64,000 nt of DNA from Odiellus spinosus. Taxonomy: Eukaryota; Arthropoda; Arachnida; Opiliones; Phalangiidae. The position numbers were made by a program, and so were the translations under genes. Below, piece by piece: positions 57,101 to 64,000 of this stretch. The stretch covers positions 28,935,935 to 28,999,934 of the forward strand of contig OY987227.1 in assembly GCA_963920705.1 (NCBI GenBank). Reading direction: 5' to 3'. Within the stretch, counting starts at the first letter, position 1; every line of letters begins with the position of its first letter. The notes beneath the pieces are model-generated. The model had not been told where the DNA came from, made no database searches, and saw only the letters and a list, made by a program, of their open reading frames with translations.

Positions 57101-60012
57101 CACAAATAAATTTCCTACATTTCCTACTAATAGTATTTTTAAATTTTCAATGGTCACCCTGGGGGTTAGTCAACGCGTAAAATAGAAAAAGTGTTAAAAG
57201 TAATCGCGGATGGATTGTAATTTATCGTAGGCGCCGAACATCTGAGCAACGCGGCGGAACCGGGCGAAGAACACACGATGACCAAAACCGTCGCCATTAC
57301 GTTGGGGGCGGCTGCCGTATACATGCTTCTAGTTTTGGGTCTTCTCGTTTGGTGCCGAATGAGAAGGGCTAAACGAAAAGCCATGTTCTTGGCTCAAGCC
57401 AACGTTGACGTCGCCAAGTCCGAAAACGGCGAAGCGCTCCCCGGCACCGAGACCACCGAGCTGAAAGACCGAACCAACGGAAGCGCCAAGGAAGGAGCGG
57501 CCGTTGTCGCCAATGGAACCGTCAAGAGTGACGCCGAACCAAATTCCCCCAGTTCGGGATCGCACACGTCCAAGAAAAGTCGAAGTTCCTACGACAGGGT
57601 TCAGTTCCCGAGACAAGATCTGCAGAAAATGATGCTATTAGGTAAACAAATTATATTATTTAAAGGCCACCCCGTCGTTTTTACAAAGCGGACGACCAAA
57701 TTATTATTCTTATTAAATCACGGGCGCATCGATAGAGCTACGTCCACGCTTGACTCTTTGAAACCGTTTCGAATGTTCGAGTCGACACTTGGAGATATTA
57801 ATTGCGCGGGTGACCCCAAAATATTATAATTTGACCTTTTCAACGCGGTTCAAAACGGTTTCAAAGTCTCTGGCGTGAACGCGGCTTTGGAGGAATATAA
57901 ACTCTCGATTACTTAAACAATTCTGGGCTTCATTTAATCGATTAAGAAATCTTTCTGGAACGCGTGCTAGGGACGCGAAGCTTCTAGTCGAAGCTAATGT
58001 TAACCAACAACTGTAGAAGGTAGTTTCACGTACGCGCGTAGTTTTTCACTACAACTCGGAATCGGATAATGAATAACTTCGGATACGCGTTTAAAATTAA
58101 GCTTTTTTTCGGATATTTTAATCTCGACCAATTCCGAGCTCTAGTTTTGACAAAATGTCTAACATCAATTCGCTGAACTTTTGCTAAATCAATAGGAAAA
58201 GGAGAATTCGGTGACGTATACTTAGCCAAAGCCAAAGGTATCAAAGACACTGATCCGGAGACGGTAGTGATGGTTAAAGCCTTACAAGTTCGCGAAGAAA
58301 GCGCGCACGTCGAATTTAAAAGAGAAATGGAATTGTACCATAAGTTGAGCCACGAGAATTTGGTCAAGCTAATGGGAGTGTGTCGCGAAGCCGAACCTTT
58401 CTTGATGATCGTCGAATACAGCGATTGGGTAAGTTACGAAAAATCATTTTTAGTTAATTAAAGTCGTATAACTTATATATTCACGCGAAACGTGCATTGG
58501 TACAAAGTTTTTCACTACTAAATAATATTTAACGCTTAACGGGGACCGGGAAACCCTTTTTTATGGTAGGAAAAAAAAAAAAAAATTAAATGGATTAAAC
58601 ATCAATTTTGGACATTTATAGGTGAAAATAGATCCGTGTGAATCCGGCTTTACACTCCGACGGAGTGAGCGCCTATAGATGTTTAATTGACTGGAAACTC
58701 AGTTTCAATTGTGATTGGCGATTGAATTGCTTGGAAAAAAAAATGCTTTTGAGATTTGTTTTAATTGAATTTTGATAGATAAATGTTGATATTTCGAACT
58801 AACGTATAAATTAAATATAATTATGGTAGGGTCGCCTAATTCTGAACGCTTCTAATTCCGAACACTTTCATTTAAAAATATATAACTTAACTTTGGTTGG
58901 GTCTATTTAAAGATGGAAGGGCTCATTTTGTAGATTAAGAATGGGGCTATTCGAGGAACGCGGGTTCAACACTCTAGGAAAAGACCCGGAGAAGATACGA
59001 CCCTAATTAGCCAACCGCGATAATTAGCCTAATTAATTCGACCGTTTTTAAGGGAATGTTTCCCTTTAGGGTTCGGGAAATAAGTTTTTACGAGCTTCGG
59101 AAAAATCGCGGGCTTACGCGCTCGATTTCTTCGTAAAGTTCGAGTTTCCCGCTACAAAATAAACCCAAAATTTGGCCACAAACAGGTTTTCTGGCCCCTT
59201 TAAAGTTTCTTCGGGTATAATTAAAAATACATAGTGTTTAACGGAATTCGACCCTTTACTGGTTCTCCTGATAAGTCTGAGTTTGCGTCATCAGAAAACG
59301 TTTCTAGCGGCCTATTCGAGGACCCCTAAAACGTAGATACCAGATTGATGATTTTGTAGCTTTGGCGGAGCCTTTTCGCGGCGGATTTGAGCCATATTTT
59401 AAACGTAACAAGCTTTTATTTAAAACAATTTAGGGCGATCTGAAACAATTTTTGCTGGCTACCCGAAAAGACAATCATCGCAAAGGCCCACGACCACCTC
59501 CGTTGAGTTTGTCTCAGATAATAGGTATTTGTCACCAAGTGGCTATCGGCATGGAGTTCGTTTCGAACCATCGTTTCACTCACAAGGATTTGGCGACGCG
59601 TAATTGTTTAATATCGTCGAAACTCGACGTGAAAATCAGCTGCCCCAGTTTATCGAAAGACACTTACGGCCCGGAGTATTATCGCTATAAGAACAAGTCC
59701 CTACCATTGAGATGGATGCCGCCGGAAGCCGTCTTCGAAGACGAATACTCGACCAAGAGCGACGTTTGGTCTTTCGCCGTTTTGGTCTGGGAAACCTTTA
59801 CTCAAGCCGAGTTACCATTCGCGGAAGTCGGTGACGAAACCATTCTCGGTCTGCTTCAAAATCGCCAACTGGTCTGGTCTCCGCCCGACGCTTCGCCCGA
59901 TAAGTTGAGGGAACTTTTGACCAAATGCTGGAATTACAACGCGAAAGAAAGACCTTCCTTTACGGAGGCTGTTGCTAAAATCGGAGAATTAACGGTGGAT
60001 AGTCATCTTTGA
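41898..60012 (+). CDS. otk: PTK7/off-track receptor pseudokinase (eight exons seen, 5' end missing)
   Basis: The protein is the PTK7/off-track family receptor: a single-pass plasma-membrane protein linked in animals to Wnt/planar polarity and Plexin-Semaphorin signalling. Eight exons join in frame through seven GT-AG introns to give 987 residues and a stop. Numbering here starts at the first, split codon. Six Ig domains span about 1-580, the transmembrane segment about 601-621, a polar juxtamembrane region to 717, and the kinase domain 718-980. Each Ig exon aligns with vertebrate PTK7 Ig2 to Ig7. The equivalent of Ig1 and the signal peptide are absent here and must lie upstream or be missing in this lineage. 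The kinase keeps the glycine loop and the VMVK lysine but has HKD for HRD and CPS for DFG, as expected for a pseudokinase. The gene spreads over 18 kb because of repeat-filled introns. Exons are listed separately; this entry gives the span only. Confidence 0.95.
42384..42599 (-). mobile_element. GAGCTC-TIR element, type B, partial inverted copy in otk intron
   Basis: The right end CGAATTCCGAGCTC followed by TA is intact. The interior type-B words AAACTCGAAAGGTTTCAAAT and CACGATGGTCTTATTTAATT are present. It lies 190 bp downstream of the first otk exon in this window. Confidence 0.65.
43070..43553. mobile_element. GGTAGGGTC-end element, full copy (484 bp)
   Basis: The ends are GGTAGGGTCACCTAATTCTG and the complement of GGAATTAGGCGACCCTACC, an inverted repeat of about 23 bp with two mismatches. 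The left three-quarters recur at 58,825-59,187 in another otk intron. There is no coding capacity. The superfamily is not assigned. Confidence 0.75.
45217..45762 (+). mobile_element. GAGCTC-TIR element, type A, full copy (546 bp)
   Basis: The ends are GAGTTCGGAATTCG and CCGATTCCGAGCTC, with TA on both sides. It is the closest relative of the copy at 8,016-8,543, sharing the AAAATGGCCGCCTTATCTTA core, and it sits inside an otk intron. Confidence 0.75.
46852..47102 (+). mobile_element. GAGCTC-TIR element, type B, internally shortened
   Basis: TCAATCAGATATTATCCGTT at the left and TCATTATCGAATTCCCAGCT at the right mark a type-B copy lacking its first part and most of its third quarter. Confidence 0.6.
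47426..47573 (+). CDS. otk: otk exon: first half of the Ig3-equivalent domain
   Basis: The acceptor GGCGCGTAACAG ends at 47,425 and the donor CCAG/GTAATC begins at 47,574. Entered in phase 1 and left in phase 2, the 148-bp exon encodes residues 100-149 with Cys125 (ARFDCVYDN) and Trp135 (TTEWYAHE). The intron cuts the Ig fold between its Trp and its second Cys. That makes this the only Ig domain here split by an intron. Correct splicing to 54,444 is needed to complete the fold. Confidence 0.88.
48734..49105 (-). mobile_element. GAGCTC-TIR element, type B, inverted (372 bp)
   Basis: The ends are GAGCTCTGAATCGG and CGAATTCCGAGCTC; TA precedes the left end and TG follows the right. The interior type-B words are in reverse order (AATTGAAAGGAACAGCTCGA, TTATCGGCGAATGAATAACT). 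Confidence 0.7.
49440..49565 (+). repeat. dispersed repeat (GTGTCTAA family), copy 2
   Basis: AATACGATTGGTCCGAGTTT and AGTGTCTAAAAATTGTTTGA match the order and spacing of the words in 10,930-11,100. Confidence 0.4.
50337..54350 (+). repeat. 4-kb T-rich minisatellite with splice-acceptor-like units
   Basis: The repeat is ACAGGGGGTGTATTTATT followed by ATT and a T-run of 6 to 14. Units are mostly 22-35 bp (about 27 on average), giving roughly 140 copies. Variants (TGTATCTATT, TGTTTTTATT, TGTTTATATT) are arranged in larger repeating blocks: about 190 bp near 50.5-50.9 kb, and about 1.43-1.48 kb over 51.2-54.3 kb. Examples are the TATTGATAAT variant at 52,411 and 53,895, and GGGGGTATATC near 52,570 and 54,054, both pairs 1,484 bp apart. 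Each unit reads T-run, ACAG, G5 on the otk sense strand, like a 3' splice site. Long open frames reading TGGVFIIFF or YRGCIYYFF are repeat artefacts. Confidence 0.95.
54444..54583 (+). CDS. otk: otk exon: second half of the Ig3-equivalent domain
   Basis: The acceptor is a long pyrimidine tract ending CCCTATAG at 54,443; the donor GCCT/GTAAGA begins at 54,584. The 140-bp exon enters in phase 2, which matches the previous exon exactly, and leaves in phase 1. It encodes residues 149-195, including YPNGSLSIQLV and the second Ig cysteine, Cys173, in DEGIYRCVG. The last ACAG of the T-rich array lies 114 bases upstream of this acceptor. Confidence 0.88.
55170..56051 (+). CDS. otk: otk exon: three Ig domains (Ig4-Ig6 equivalents)
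   Basis: This 882-bp exon encodes residues 196-489 and three Ig domains in a row. Their cores are YEVTCIRPKG/RLWWEDP/DAGNYTC, AVFTCEYSG/VNWSRDG/DAGTYAC, and SKIYCKARG/VKWIIL/DVGKYTC. EMEPSTFEPEL at the start lines up with the same junction in vertebrate PTK7. I place the acceptor at AACCAG ending at 55,169. The AG at 55,177-55,178 would create TAA with the last base of the previous exon. The donor is ATAG/GTATTT at 56,052. Phase is 1 at both ends. NGS, NTT, NGT and NAT sites offer N-glycosylation. Confidence 0.92.
56128..56400 (+). CDS. otk: otk exon: membrane-proximal Ig domain (Ig7 equivalent)
   Basis: The intron before it is only 76 bp and ends TTTCGTTTTTAG at 56,127; the donor CATA/GTAAGTT begins at 56,401. 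The 273-bp exon is phase 1 at both ends and encodes residues 490-580. The Ig core is MLHCQADGDPKPTIQWDKNG, then MPNGTLYISEV and NGKYGCTAGNSGG. This closely matches the last Ig domain of vertebrate PTK7. Confidence 0.92.
56607..57161. mobile_element. GGGTGACCA-end element, copy 2, with an internal minisatellite
   Basis: The ends CGGGGTGACC and TGGTCACCCTG match the element at 40,754-41,168. Both interiors are rich in the pair TTCCTAT/ATAGGAA. This copy has a 22-bp tandem array inside it and sits in an otk intron between the last Ig exon and the transmembrane exon. Confidence 0.6.
56891..57124 (+). repeat. 22-bp tandem array, about 10.6 units
   Basis: The unit reads TTTCCTATATTTCACAAATG followed by CA. 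Eight units are the same by eye; the last two or three have drifted (CTACATTTC, CGCACACTTC, AAATAAA). The array lies wholly within the inverted-repeat element at 56,607-57,161. Confidence 0.93.
57231..57641 (+). CDS. otk: otk exon: transmembrane and juxtamembrane region
   Basis: The acceptor TTTATCGTAG ends at 57,230 and the donor ATTAG/GTAAAC begins at 57,642; phase is 1 at both ends. It encodes residues 581-717: a short extracellular stalk, a membrane segment (about 601-621, from VAITLGAAAVYMLLVLG), and a stop-transfer cluster RMRRAKRK. A long polar, Ser/Thr/Asn-rich cytoplasmic linker follows. The exon ends at YDRVQFPRQDLQKMMLL, which matches the start of the vertebrate PTK7 kinase region. 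Confidence 0.92.
58053..58141 (-). mobile_element. GAGCTC-TIR element, terminal remnant (89 bp) before a kinase exon
   Basis: AACTCGGAATCGGATAATGA at the left and CCAATTCCGAGCTC followed by TA at the right keep both ends with almost no interior. It ends 54 bases before the exon starting at 58,196, in the zone where a branch point would be expected. Confidence 0.65.
58196..58428 (+). CDS. otk: otk exon: kinase N-lobe
   Basis: The acceptor AAATCAATAG ends at 58,195 and the donor GATTGG/GTAAGT begins at 58,429. It is entered in phase 1 and left in phase 0, the only phase-0 junction seen. It encodes residues 718-795. The glycine loop GKGEFGDV is intact, the beta-3 lysine is Lys745 in VVMVKAL, and the alpha-C glutamate is probably Glu761 in FKREMELY. 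HENLVKLMGVCREAEP and EYSDW match vertebrate PTK7 closely. ATP-contacting residues of this lobe are thus largely kept. Confidence 0.93.
58825..59187 (+). mobile_element. GGTAGGGTC-end element, right end lost
   Basis: GGTAGGGTCGCCTAATTCTG at the left and the following 350 bp match 43,070-43,430 closely. The right terminal repeat is absent. It lies in the intron between the two kinase exons. Confidence 0.7.
59434..60012 (+). CDS. otk: otk final exon: kinase C-lobe and stop
   Basis: The acceptor AAAACAATTTAG ends at 59,433 and the exon is entered in phase 0. It begins GDLKQFL, which completes the hinge begun by EYSDW. It encodes residues 796-987 and TGA at 60,010-60,012. The catalytic loop reads FTHKDLATRN (HKD in place of HRD). 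The DFG position reads CPS (Cys865-Pro-Ser867), so the metal-binding Asp is absent, as in other PTK7 proteins; vertebrate PTK7 has ALG there. SLPLRWMPPEAVF, YSTKSDVWSFAVLVWE and RPSF are the usual C-lobe motifs. The end TVDSHL parallels the vertebrate C-terminus. Confidence 0.95.
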   Translation, partial: GDLKQFLLATRKDNHRKGPRPPPLSLSQIIGICHQVAIGMEFVSNHRFTHKDLATRNCLISSKLDVKISCPSLSKDTYGPEYYRYKNKSLPLRWMPPEAVFEDEYSTKSDVWSFAVLVWETFTQAELPFAEVGDETILGLLQNRQLVWSPPDASPDKLRELLTKCWNYNAKERPSFTEAVAKIGELTVDSHL

Positions 60013-61478
60013 ATCAAACTTTCCATTTAACCCTCTCATTTCGCTATATATCCGTTTTCCAAGTTTTTAACTTTTTTCATTATTCTTTACGTCAGAACGA
60101 TTTTATTAGTACTTAATCGATTCGTTTCGATTTGAACTATCTGGAGATTGAAAGTTAAAGAATGGAATAAGCCGCTTTAAAGAGTGCTAGTCAGTGGTTA
60201 AAGAAAGAACGTGATTTTACCAAAACGGAACGTTTCAATTTCAGAAATTGATCAGAAAATACGAATATTTAAGAATCGGTTCTTTTGAACCCGGAAAACG
60301 ACAAAATTTGACGCGATTCGTTTTAAAATTGTTTTTCGCGGAACGAATTTGAATAATTCGAGAGAGACAAAATTACCTACAACCCTTAGGTATATCCTGG
60401 TGAAAAAAAAGAAAATGTAAAATTTTCCTCTAGTAATATAAGGATGACACGCTCGTGTCCCGCGAATAATTTTGACTGGTGACTAAAAATACTCTATGAA
60501 ACTTATTATTCGAAGTAAATCCATTCGTTTATTCGCCATATTTCGTTTTATAACACTATCAAACGATGGATGAAATCGGATTGAAGAATCCTCAATTTAG
60601 GCTTAGCGTTTTTATCATTGGATCAACCGAGTTGAAAAACGCGTAGAATTTATTTATATCATTGTCTCTACGCCTGTAGTTCATTTTTCTTAATAATTGC
60701 CCCCCCCCCCCCCTTGTATATGATTGGAGGAGAGAAGTTTCTCTATTATACCAATGTGCGGGATGTGGTATCACTAGGTTGGACATCAGGCATTTCGGTT
60801 GATTTTCGAATCGTTAAAACGTCTGTCACGCGTGATTTTAAACGTTACCCAACCTTTTTTCCAGCTCGAAATGGTTGCGCCCATCCCTGTTATTATTTTT
60901 TTTTTTTTAATGTACAAATACCCCAATTAGCGCTAGTAGTTAAGGTGACCTTGAGAATACTCTTTTCCACGAAGGATATCGCTGTCCTTCCATCCACGTT
61001 TACAGTTATTTTATATCTCAACCTGAATGGAAGAACCAAAAATAATTGTCAGGTCTACATTTTTGGTGAATTTTTTTTATATTTTAATTTATTAAAGTTT
61101 TTTTACATTTATTTATTTTGTAACGTCGATTTTATACACGAACACTTATTTTTGTTACGATTTTACTTATTGGTTGGTTGACGTCGTCCGCTTTCAAAGA
61201 GAGACCAATGGAAGAGCGTATTTTATATACGGACGAAAAACTTTCCAAATATATCTTTTTATACTATTTCGCGTCTTTCCTTTACAAAGGCGTAATTAAT
61301 TTAAATTAAGACAAACGTATGATTTAATCGACTCAAAAACTAAAACTTTCCTTGACCAATCGTTACGCGACAAAAACACGTACCTTTTAATAATATACAT
61401 TTTTCCAACTTTTTTAATTTTATTACTTTTTTACTCAAAAAACTTAAGCGGATATCCACTTATACTAAAAATAAAAAA

Positions 61479-61512
<34 letters not shown>

Positions 61513-62861
61513 TCATTTTCAGTAGAGATTGTTCGCGAGGCTTGAAATAGAAGAAATGTCGAGTTAAACCCTCGTTTCAGGCTTAGTAGGGGCAAAAATA
61601 TAACGGTAAATGTATTTATTAGATGGAAATTTGACCCCTTCTGAGCCCGAAAGTGATTATATTATCAAGAATATATTAAAACCTACGTAAGTGAATGATC
61701 CGTATTCCGTAATGTTATAGGTACGAAGCTAATTAGCCTAAGGCATAAATCACGAATGTTTGACTCAAACCCGAGGCTTTGATCCAGTTTGCTTAGCTCC
61801 GCGGTTGACTCTAACTTACTTTTTGTTTCTACTTTCTCTATCGTTTCGCTATTGGCTCGAAAACTAATTCTTTGAACAAAAATCACGTAAAAATTAAGAT
61901 TCCTTCGTTTTCGCCCCCAATCTCTCTCGTCTTTGAGAAGGGGAATAAGGCTAATACCAAGTTTGAGTTACTATTGTTAGCTTCTGTTCTCACCGACGCG
62001 TATTCGTACTCGGGGTTTTCATATACTCTTGATATTAATCGCGATCATAATCGGTCGCGATCTTTAAAGAGACTCGTATTCCGGAAAAAAATATGATATT
62101 ATAGGAAATTTTGTTACTTTCTAAGAATCGATATTACAAATTACAATCTTGAATATACCGATTATTATAATAATAAATATTATATAACGATTCAAATATG
62201 TATAAATGAAACGGTGTGATTTTAGAATATAGACAATGAATATAAGCGTAGTTTTTTTTATTATTTTAAATTAAGTTCTAGGCGTGTACTCGCGTTCAAG
62301 CGCGGTTATCAAAGCGGACAAATCTCAAGGCGGAATAATATACGATGTTAAACTTCGTAGGGAAAAAGTAGTCTTTGTTAACCTCTCTTAAACAATCTAG
62401 TATAATGATAGAAATTAAGAACGTTCGACATTCTCGCGTCGCGTTGACCTTGAAATCTTTAAAATTAAAAAAAAAAAAATGGTGCTTAATTGAAAATAAC
62501 TTTTTTACTATAATTCTTGAATTAACAAGGTGGAAATAACAATTGTATATATTGTACAGTTTTTAAAATAACAAAAAAAGCGTGTTCTAATAAACATTTC
62601 GTTTAGTTTTAAGTAATCATCATTACAGCTATGCAAATATATAAATATATATAAAATAATTATAATATTCACTCAATGTTCGTTGTCCCATGTTTTTTGT
62701 AAGAAATAAAAAGGTGGCCAAATCTCCTCATTGAAAAAATAGACTCAAAATTTTCAAAGTTTCAAAAAAACGTAATTAAAAATATGATTATAATGATATA
62801 CTTACCACAAATAACTTACCCAAACAAATAAACCTATATTTAATAATATCAATTTCTTTAG
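60013..62861. other. downstream of otk: probable 3' UTR and intergenic
   Basis: There is no supported gene here. The 3' UTR of otk should start at 60,013, but the first exact AATAAA after the stop that I noticed is beyond 61.4 kb; variant words such as AATATA occur near 60,436. The transcript end is therefore undefined. A C14 run lies at 60,700-60,713. The open frames at 60,714-61,181 and 61,872-62,096 have low-complexity composition and no domain pattern. Confidence 0.45.
61479..61511 (+). repeat. AAT trinucleotide microsatellite
   Basis: About eleven uninterrupted AAT/ATA units, preceded by an A-rich stretch. Confidence 0.9.
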
Positions 62862-62932
62862 GAGCGAATTAAAGCACGAATCGCGGCCAACTGTACTTTA
62901 CTACGATCAGAAGCCCGTGGAAAATTTGGGAC
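62862..62932 (+). CDS. candidate internal exon of an unidentified gene
   Basis: The sequence has a good acceptor (CAATTTCTTTAG) and a consensus donor (GAC/GTAAGT) 71 bp apart. Two frames are open across it; one reads SELKHESRPTVLYYDQKPV and then ENLG, which looks like ordinary protein. The exon lies 2.85 kb past the otk stop, so it would belong to a different gene or to an unusual otk isoform. No neighbouring exon is visible in the remaining 1 kb, and I do not recognise the peptide. Confidence 0.3.
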
Positions 62933-63158
62933 GTAAGTCCTACGGGGCTCTACGTAATAATTGTACCCCTATTTTTAACCTACCCCCTTTTGACAAAAAA
63001 ATTCCATTTTGTTAAAAAATTTCATTTGCCAAAAACCAAAATCAAATTCCAAAAAATCCATTTCCAAAAAAAAAATCTAATTCCCAAAAATATCCAATTC
63101 CCGAAAAAAATCTAAAACCCCAAAATGTCTCCGATTTCCCTCAAAAAAACTCCGATTG

Positions 63159-63353
63159 AATACACCACTTTGCTCTTCCACTGTGGGCATGCTCGAAACG
63201 CTTACTAGTGGCCAAAAAAAAACGTTCACTTGGTGAGGCGCGCGTAGTACCCCGCGTATTACCCCATGCCGGTTTTTTTCCCGGCTATTTTCACCAAGTG
63301 AAGGTTCGCCCTATGCCGCTAAAGCGCCCCAAGTAATGGCTAAATGGTGTATT
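63159..63353. mobile_element. 195-bp palindromic element
   Basis: The outer ends are AATACACCACTTT and an imperfect complement of TAAATGGTGTATT. Inside lies a perfect 12-bp inverted repeat, TTCACTTGGTGA (63,225-63,236) and TCACCAAGTGAA (63,291-63,302). There is no coding capacity, and no copy was seen elsewhere in the window. Confidence 0.5.
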
Positions 63354-63394
63354 GTAAAAATAAAAAAATTTCAAGGTCTATATCCTGCAAAAAA

Positions 63395-63567
63395 TGAAAA
63401 AACAAAAAAAAAAAAAAATGGAAAGTGAAAAGAAAAAAAAATGAAAAAAAAATGGAAAAAAAAGGGAAAAATGGAAAAAAAAAAGAAAAAAAAAATGAAA
63501 ATAAATGGAAAAAAAAGGGAAAAATGGAAAAAAAAGAAAAAAAAAAACAAAAAAAAAATTAAAAATG

Positions 63568-63599
<32 letters not shown>
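63395..63599 (+). repeat. A-rich low-complexity tract
   Basis: Runs of A are broken only by ATGG, AAGGG and single T or C bases. It ends in a run of about 30 A. Lysine-rich or phenylalanine-rich frames read from it are artefacts. Confidence 0.85.
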
Positions 63600-63600
<1 letters not shown>

Positions 63601-63647
63601 TTTTCTTACCAAGGGGTCCGAGAAACGTAAGAAATCCTAAAAATGAA

Positions 63648-64000
63648 TTTTCAAAGCGTGTTTTATTTTTAACGTGTTTTATTTTCAACGTATGTTTCAT
63701 TTTCAACGGGTGTTTTATTTTCAATAAGTTTTATTTTCAAAGCGTGTTTATTTTCAAAGCTAGCTTTATTTTCAAAGCTTGTTTTATTTTCAAAGGGAGT
63801 TTTATTTTCAAAGGGAGTTTTATTTTCAAAGGGAGTTTTATTTTCAAAGGAAGTTTTATTTCCTAAGGGTGTTTTATTTTCAAAGGGCGTTTTATTTTCA
63901 AAGCTTGTTTTATTTTCAAAGCGTGTTTTATTTTCAAAGCTTGTTTTATTTTCAAAGCTTGTTTTATTTTCAAAACGTGTTTTATTTTCAAAACGTGTTT
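63648..64000 (+). repeat. 16-18-bp tandem array, cut by the window end
   Basis: The unit is TTTTATTTTCAAAG followed by CGTG, GGAG, CTTG or similar; about 20 units are visible. The last three bases vary between units while TTTTATTTTCAA is nearly fixed. The array continues past 64,000, so its size is unknown. Confidence 0.9.

Noticed and set aside
63371..63866. Lys-rich (+) and Phe-rich (-) frames near the window end
   Set aside because: They are translations of an A-rich tract and of the 18-bp tandem array.

Overview
The window looks like arthropod, most likely insect, nuclear DNA. It is AT-rich and intron-containing, and crowded with short inverted-repeat elements and tandem arrays. It carries one clearly recognisable cellular gene, the PTK7/off-track (otk) pseudokinase receptor, on the + strand. 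No bacterial, organellar or viral gene cluster is present. Species cannot be assigned from sequence alone.

Layout. 1-2.8 kb has no gene, only repeat fragments. 2,826-7,796 is a complete Ty3/gypsy LTR retrotransposon on the - strand: two 209-bp LTRs that read as identical, a 5-bp target duplication, a primer-binding site, and one uninterrupted gag-protease-RT-RNase H-integrase frame. 7.8-41.9 kb has no recognisable gene except one weak exon candidate (31.26-31.46 kb). It holds many small non-autonomous elements and several satellites: a 14-bp unit repeated about 161 times at 20.5-22.8 kb, a 32-bp unit at 37.0-37.6 kb, and smaller arrays. 41.9-60.0 kb holds eight exons of otk with seven consistent GT-AG introns. 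Together they encode 987 residues: six Ig domains, one transmembrane segment and a catalytically degenerate tyrosine kinase domain, ending at a stop codon at 60,012. The signal peptide, and any first Ig domain, would lie on upstream exons I could not find. 60.0-64.0 kb holds the probable 3' region of otk, an unassigned 71-bp exon candidate, a small palindromic element, and an 18-bp array running off the window end.

The most striking structure is a 4-kb array (about 50.34-54.35 kb) in the third otk intron listed here. Each unit of roughly 27 bp ends in a T-run followed by ACAG and then G5, which reads as a 3' splice site on the otk sense strand. Roughly 140 such sites sit directly upstream of the genuine acceptor of the next exon.

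At least eight families of short inverted-repeat elements recur. The most abundant has GAGCTCGGAAT-type ends next to TA, with about thirteen copies in two internal sequence types, several inside otk introns. All coordinates, splice sites and repeat alignments were read by eye; no alignment or database search was run.
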